Part shown: piece by piece, positions 6,520-9,216 of the stretch
Layout: each line of letters begins with the position of its first letter
How positions within the stretch are numbered: position 1 is the stretch's first letter
Assembly: GCA_002309585.1 (NCBI GenBank)
Contig: DBXN01000121.1
Span: 391 to 9,606, forward strand
DNA length: 9,216 bases
DNA from: Verrucomicrobia bacterium UBA1211
Lineage (GTDB): Bacteria > Verrucomicrobiota > Kiritimatiellia > RFP12 > UBA1067
Reading direction: 5' to 3'
Notes under the pieces: generated by a model
What the model saw: the letters and a program-made list of their open reading frames with translations, nothing else
Told to the model about the DNA's origin: nothing
Databases searched by the model: none
Made by a program: the position numbers and the translations under genes

Positions 6520-8018
6520 GCGCGGATGTGAAAACGAGCGAAGAGAGCCGGGGAGTCCGGTTGGCGCGATGGGCTTTCGCGGTGTTGGTGCCGATGGCGC
6601 TGGCGGCGGCGGTGACGGCCGTTACGCTCCGATGGTTCGGTGACCGGGTGCTGGGCGGCGGCGTGCCGGGGGTGTGCCGGGAACTGCTCGCGGGCAGTAC
6701 CCAGGGGCGGCAGGCGTTGTACGGTTCCTGTTGGCGCGGTCCGCTGTTCCCGCTGTTCCATCTCCCGTTCGCGTGGTTGCTGCCCTCCGGGTGGGCGATC
6801 ATCGGGTCTACATTCACCGCGTGGCTGTTCCTTTTCCTCTCCGTCCGTCAGTGTCTGAAGCGGTACGCGCGGGGATGGCATCCGCTCTTTCTCGCGCCGC
6901 AGATTGCCCTGGCGGTGATCGCGCTCGCGATGCGCTCGCCGGCGCTGGCGGCGGTTCAGGTTCCGTTGACGGCGGGCTTTTACCTGTTGGCGGCGGCGGG
7001 ACTGGCGGAGTGGGCGGAAACCCGCGAGGTCCGGTCGGTTGTGGCGACGGGCGTGGCTGCGGCCTTTCTGCTGCTGTGCGGCGCGGTCTGCTTCATTCCC
7101 GCCGCGCTGTTCCTGCTCTCGATCCCGTTGCTTGCCTGCGGCGATTCCGCATCCAGGCGGCGGATTCAGGCGTGGGTCCTGCTGGGATGGCTGCCCGCGC
7201 TCTACGCCTTCGGGGTCTGGATGCTGATGAACCGGCTGGTGTTGGGCGACGCGCTCTTCTTCCTCCGTTCGATTCCGGGGATGGCGGCCGGACAGCGGAC
7301 TGGCTTGTGGCTGCTGCTGTCGGTTCCGTTCCTGTGGCTACCCGCCTACCTGACCACCTGGATTCAGGAGGGCAATCCTTCGCGGCGGGGTTCGTGGATG
7401 GCGGTTCTTCTGGTGGCGGGTGTGGCGGTGGCGGCGCTGGCGATTTTGTTCGCCGCGCTCGGCTGGCGTTGGCCGCGGGAGTCGCTCTTCTTCTGCGCGT
7501 ATGCGGTCCTGCTGGCGGCGATCAGCCGGGGACCGAAGAAGGCCTTCAACTACAGTGTGATTTACGGGATGATGCTCTTGGCCGTCATCGCCGGGGCGGG
7601 GTTCTTCGCCTCCAAGGCCGCCGCTGCGCTCGACGATTCCCGGAAAGGGGAGACATCGCCGGAGGAGTTGTGCGCGGCGATCGAGCGGTATGTGACGGAG
7701 AAGTCGCCCTATGCGCGCGTCTTCGTGATGGGGTACGACGGATTGGAGCTGCTGCGGTCCTATTCCGGGGAGCGATTGACCCCCAATATGGACCTCCATC
7801 TCTTCAGTCTCCGGCAGGCGTATAAGGGTCAGCATCTGTTTGTGCTGATGCCCAAGCCGGCGGGTGTGACGCGGACGGAAAGCCTTTTCTGGCGGTATCC
7901 CGATATTTACGCGAAAGGGATTGACCGTCTGTTGGTTGATCGGGATTTCGGCGATTGGCGTTTGTATGAGTGCGTCGTCGCCCCGACGAGGGAGCAGTTG
8001 GACGCATGGCGGAAATGA
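6516..8018 (+). CDS. Polytopic membrane protein, GT-C-like, with soluble C-terminal domain
   Basis: The start is ATG at 6516, whose ATGA overlaps the TGA of the GT2 gene and which has GAAGAAGG upstream. An earlier in-frame start at 6390 would lie deep inside the GT2 gene. The 500-residue product has about ten membrane segments between residues 18 and 366. A first extracytoplasmic loop of about 30 residues leads into WRGPLFPLFHLPF (73-85). This resembles the loop and the proline-rich segment of GT-C (PMT/ArnT-type) transferases. The expected acidic catalytic pair is not clear: Glu56 in CRELL is the only acidic residue after Asp43 in that loop. Residues about 370-500 form a soluble domain with RVFVMGYDGLELLRSY and NMDLHLFSLRQ. 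The family is not recognised with certainty. A lipid-linked sugar transferase or glycan polymerase acting with the GT2 enzyme is the best guess from topology and context. Confidence 0.75.
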   Translation: MSADVKTSEESRGVRLARWAFAVLVPMALAAAVTAVTLRWFGDRVLGGGVPGVCRELLAGSTQGRQALYGSCWRGPLFPLFHLPFAWLLPSGWAIIGSTFTAWLFLFLSVRQCLKRYARGWHPLFLAPQIALAVIALAMRSPALAAVQVPLTAGFYLLAAAGLAEWAETREVRSVVATGVAAAFLLLCGAVCFIPAALFLLSIPLLACGDSASRRRIQAWVLLGWLPALYAFGVWMLMNRLVLGDALFFLRSIPGMAAGQRTGLWLLLSVPFLWLPAYLTTWIQEGNPSRRGSWMAVLLVAGVAVAALAILFAALGWRWPRESLFFCAYAVLLAAISRGPKKAFNYSVIYGMMLLAVIAGAGFFASKAAAALDDSRKGETSPEELCAAIERYVTEKSPYARVFVMGYDGLELLRSYSGERLTPNMDLHLFSLRQAYKGQHLFVLMPKPAGVTRTESLFWRYPDIYAKGIDRLLVDRDFGDWRLYECVVAPTREQLDAWRK

Positions 8019-8803
8019 CCGGACAGCGGCGTGAGGAAACCGTGTTCCCGCAGGGGCCGTCGGCGCTTGCGGGGCATGTGGTTCCCTTTGCGGGCTGGTT
8101 GGCGGTCATTCTTCTGCTGCAGGTGTTGGAACATTTCAATATCTGCCCGCGGAGTCTGTATCCGTGGAGTTACGCGGTCAAGAGCGTGGCGTGCGCGGCG
8201 ATGTTTCTGTTCTTCAAGCCGTGGCGGTTCTATCCCGCGTTTCAGTGGCGGCATACGGGAATCGCCCTGGGGGCAGGGGTGTTGGTCGCGGTCATCTGGA
8301 TCCTGCCCGAGACGACGTTGTTCGGACGGTGGTGTCCGGCTGGACTCGACTTCTACCACCGGTGGCTGATCATGATGCCGGGGGCGTTGCCGGACTATTT
8401 CGATCCCGCCCTCTTTCCCGCGCTTCCGGCGGGCCATCTCTCGTGGGCCTATTCGCCAACGGAGGCGGGGTGGGGATTGACGGTCATGAAACTGCTCGGG
8501 TCGGCGGTCGTGATCGCGGTGATCGAGGAGTTCTTCTTCCGGGGGTTTCTCTACCGCTGGCTGCGGCGCGCCTCCTTCTGGGAGGTGCCGCTTTCCGCGT
8601 TTGACGCGCAGGCGTTCTGGACGGTGGTGGCGGTGTTTGGATTGGAGCACGACCGCTGGCTCGCCGGGTGCGCGGCAGGTGCCGTGTACGGGTGGGTCGC
8701 GATCCGGACGGGCGGTGTCTGGGCGTCGGCGTTGGCGCACGGCCTGACCAATTTCCTGCTGGGCGTGTATGTGATCGTGAGCCGGCAATATGGGTTTTGG
8801 TAA
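8006..8803 (+). CDS. CPBP/CAAX-protease-related intramembrane protein, exosortase-associated type
   Basis: This 265-residue polytopic protein keeps every CPBP (Rce1-like) motif residue: EEFFFRG (174-180: Glu174, Glu175, Arg179), FGLEH (211-215, His215) and HGLTN (245-249: His245, Asn249). An active glutamate/histidine metalloprotease is therefore plausible. The C-terminal half, with LEHDRWLAGCAAGAVYGW, GVWASALAHGLTNFLLGVYV and a terminal YGFW, matches my memory of the CAAX prenyl protease-related family TIGR03008, which is found with exosortase/PEP-CTERM systems. There are about seven membrane segments. Two starts are possible. ATG at 8006 has GGGAG 11 bases upstream. ATG at 8015 makes an ATGA overlap with the preceding stop, as at the previous junction. 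GTG at 7970 is less likely. Tight coupling to the GT-C-like and GT2 genes suggests a role in surface glycan or surface protein processing. Confidence 0.85.
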   Translation: MAEMTGQRREETVFPQGPSALAGHVVPFAGWLAVILLLQVLEHFNICPRSLYPWSYAVKSVACAAMFLFFKPWRFYPAFQWRHTGIALGAGVLVAVIWILPETTLFGRWCPAGLDFYHRWLIMMPGALPDYFDPALFPALPAGHLSWAYSPTEAGWGLTVMKLLGSAVVIAVIEEFFFRGFLYRWLRRASFWEVPLSAFDAQAFWTVVAVFGLEHDRWLAGCAAGAVYGWVAIRTGGVWASALAHGLTNFLLGVYVIVSRQYGFW

Positions 8804-8805
8804 GA

Positions 8806-8826
8806 GTGACGGGTGACGGGTGACGA
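8806..8826 (+). repeat. Heptamer array, unit GTGACGG
   Basis: Three contiguous units, GTGACGG, GTGACGG and GTGACGA, begin two bases after the stop codon of the CPBP gene. A further GTGACGG occurs at 8978-8984, directly after the TCAACGC array. The purine-rich stretch 8827-8880 then contains GAATGAA at 8831 and 8845, 14 bases apart, which may be the remains of another 7-base array. Confidence 0.8.
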
Positions 8827-8903
8827 GAGAGAATGAAGAGAGAAGAATGAAAAGGTTGGAGAGGGAATGGGAAACGGGGGTGGTTGAGAAGTGGAGTCTG
8901 GAA

Positions 8904-8931
8904 GTCTGATGTCTGATGTCCGATGTCTCGT
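8904..8931 (+). repeat. Heptamer array, unit GTCTGAT
   Basis: Four contiguous units are present: GTCTGAT, GTCTGAT, GTCCGAT and GTCTCGT. A fifth degenerate unit, GTCTGGA, lies at 8896-8902, one base out of phase. The unit is unrelated in sequence to its neighbours at 8806 and 8944 but has the same length. Confidence 0.82.
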
Positions 8932-8936
8932 GGTTT

Positions 8937-8984
8937 GTTACTTTCAACGCTCAACGCTCAACCCTCAACCCTCAACGGTGACGG
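8937..8984 (+). repeat. Heptamer array, TCAACGC family, copy C
   Basis: GTTACTT (8937-8943) leads five in-phase units: TCAACGC, TCAACGC, TCAACCC, TCAACCC and TCAACGG (8944-8978). A GTGACGG unit (8978-8984) overlaps the last base. This is the longest copy of the family in the window. It lies about 37 bases before the next start codon. Confidence 0.85.
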
Positions 8985-9015
8985 TGTGATGTTTTGATGT
9001 AAAAAAAAGGAGAAG

Positions 9016-9216
9016 ATGATGAAAGGTTTTATATGGGTTCCGGTGGCGTGTCTGGTCGGGTTGTTCATTGGCGGATGGGGGCCGCGCGAGGAGGTCAAGA
9101 GCCTGAAGGAGATGTTGGAGACGGAACGAAAGGAACGGGCGGGGATGCCGACAGACGGGTTTGGGTCTTTCGCGCGGATGGTGAATATTCCCGACTCGGC
9201 GCGACGGCGGCCGCCG
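9016..9216 (+). CDS. Small membrane-anchored protein of unknown function (C-terminus outside window)
   Basis: The frame is open from ATG at 9016 to the right edge (67 codons). AAGGAGA at 9007-9013 gives a spacing of three bases to 9016 and six to a second in-frame ATG at 9019, so the second ATG may be the true start. The product begins with a hydrophobic segment, FIWVPVACLVGLFIGGW (5-21). It works as a signal anchor or an uncleaved signal. A charged, probably helical stretch, EEVKSLKEMLETERKERAG (25-43), follows and then GSFARMVNIPDSARRR. No family was recognised. It is separated from the CPBP gene by 212 bases of heptamer arrays, with no clear promoter, so its cotranscription with the operon is open. 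Confidence 0.7.
   Translation, partial: MMKGFIWVPVACLVGLFIGGWGPREEVKSLKEMLETERKERAGMPTDGFGSFARMVNIPDSARRRPP

Noticed and set aside
6674..7825. Plus-strand frame of 383 codons inside the GT-C-like gene
   Set aside because: It is Gly/Ala/Arg-rich low-complexity sequence in the +1 frame; the 6516 frame has coherent membrane segments and coupled start and stop codons.
8806..8978. CRISPR array
   Set aside because: The repeats are contiguous 7-base units without unique spacers, and no cas gene is nearby.

Overview
The window looks like chromosomal DNA from a GC-rich anaerobic polysaccharide degrader of the PVC superphylum, most likely Kiritimatiellota or Lentisphaerota. This is inferred from gene content, not from a marker gene. 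The supporting traits are a secreted surface protein with a beta-prism (MABP-like), LamG and GLUG architecture, a secreted multi-domain GH51 arabinofuranosidase, and an exosortase-associated type of CPBP membrane protease. No rRNA, tRNA, CRISPR array, insertion sequence or phage gene was seen.

Layout: (1) Positions 1-1982, minus strand: the first 660 residues of a large secreted protein that runs off the left edge. It has a signal peptide, three beta-prism-like repeats, a LamG-like domain and GLUG-type repeats. (2) Positions 1983-2348: a divergent intergenic region holding a sigma70-type promoter for each flanking gene, a hairpin in the leader of the minus gene, and two heptamer arrays. (3) Positions 2349-4793, plus strand: a complete GH51 alpha-L-arabinofuranosidase with an N-terminal concanavalin-like domain and an internal CBM-like domain. 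(4) Positions 4794-5100: a terminator-like hairpin, one possible and one good promoter, and a short copy of the heptamer repeat. (5) Positions 5101-8803, plus strand: three genes in which each junction is an overlap of a stop codon with an ATG. They encode a membrane GT2 glycosyltransferase, a polytopic membrane protein resembling GT-C transferases, and a CPBP/CAAX-protease-like protein with all motif residues intact. (6) Positions 8804-9015: an intergenic region made largely of three different heptanucleotide arrays. (7) Positions 9016-9216, plus strand: the start of a small membrane-anchored protein that runs off the right edge.

How the genes may work together: GH51 releases arabinose from plant-type polysaccharide outside the cytoplasm. 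The GT2, GT-C-like and CPBP trio looks like a surface glycan module of the kind found with exosortase/PEP-CTERM systems, and the minus-strand protein could be a surface client of such a system. That link is a hypothesis, because neither an exosortase nor the C-terminus of the surface protein lies in the window.

The least expected feature is non-coding. Every intergenic region longer than 200 bases carries period-7 tandem repeats. One family, consensus TCAACGC led by GTTACYY, lies upstream of all three plus-strand transcription units and two bases from the -35 box of the GH51 promoter.
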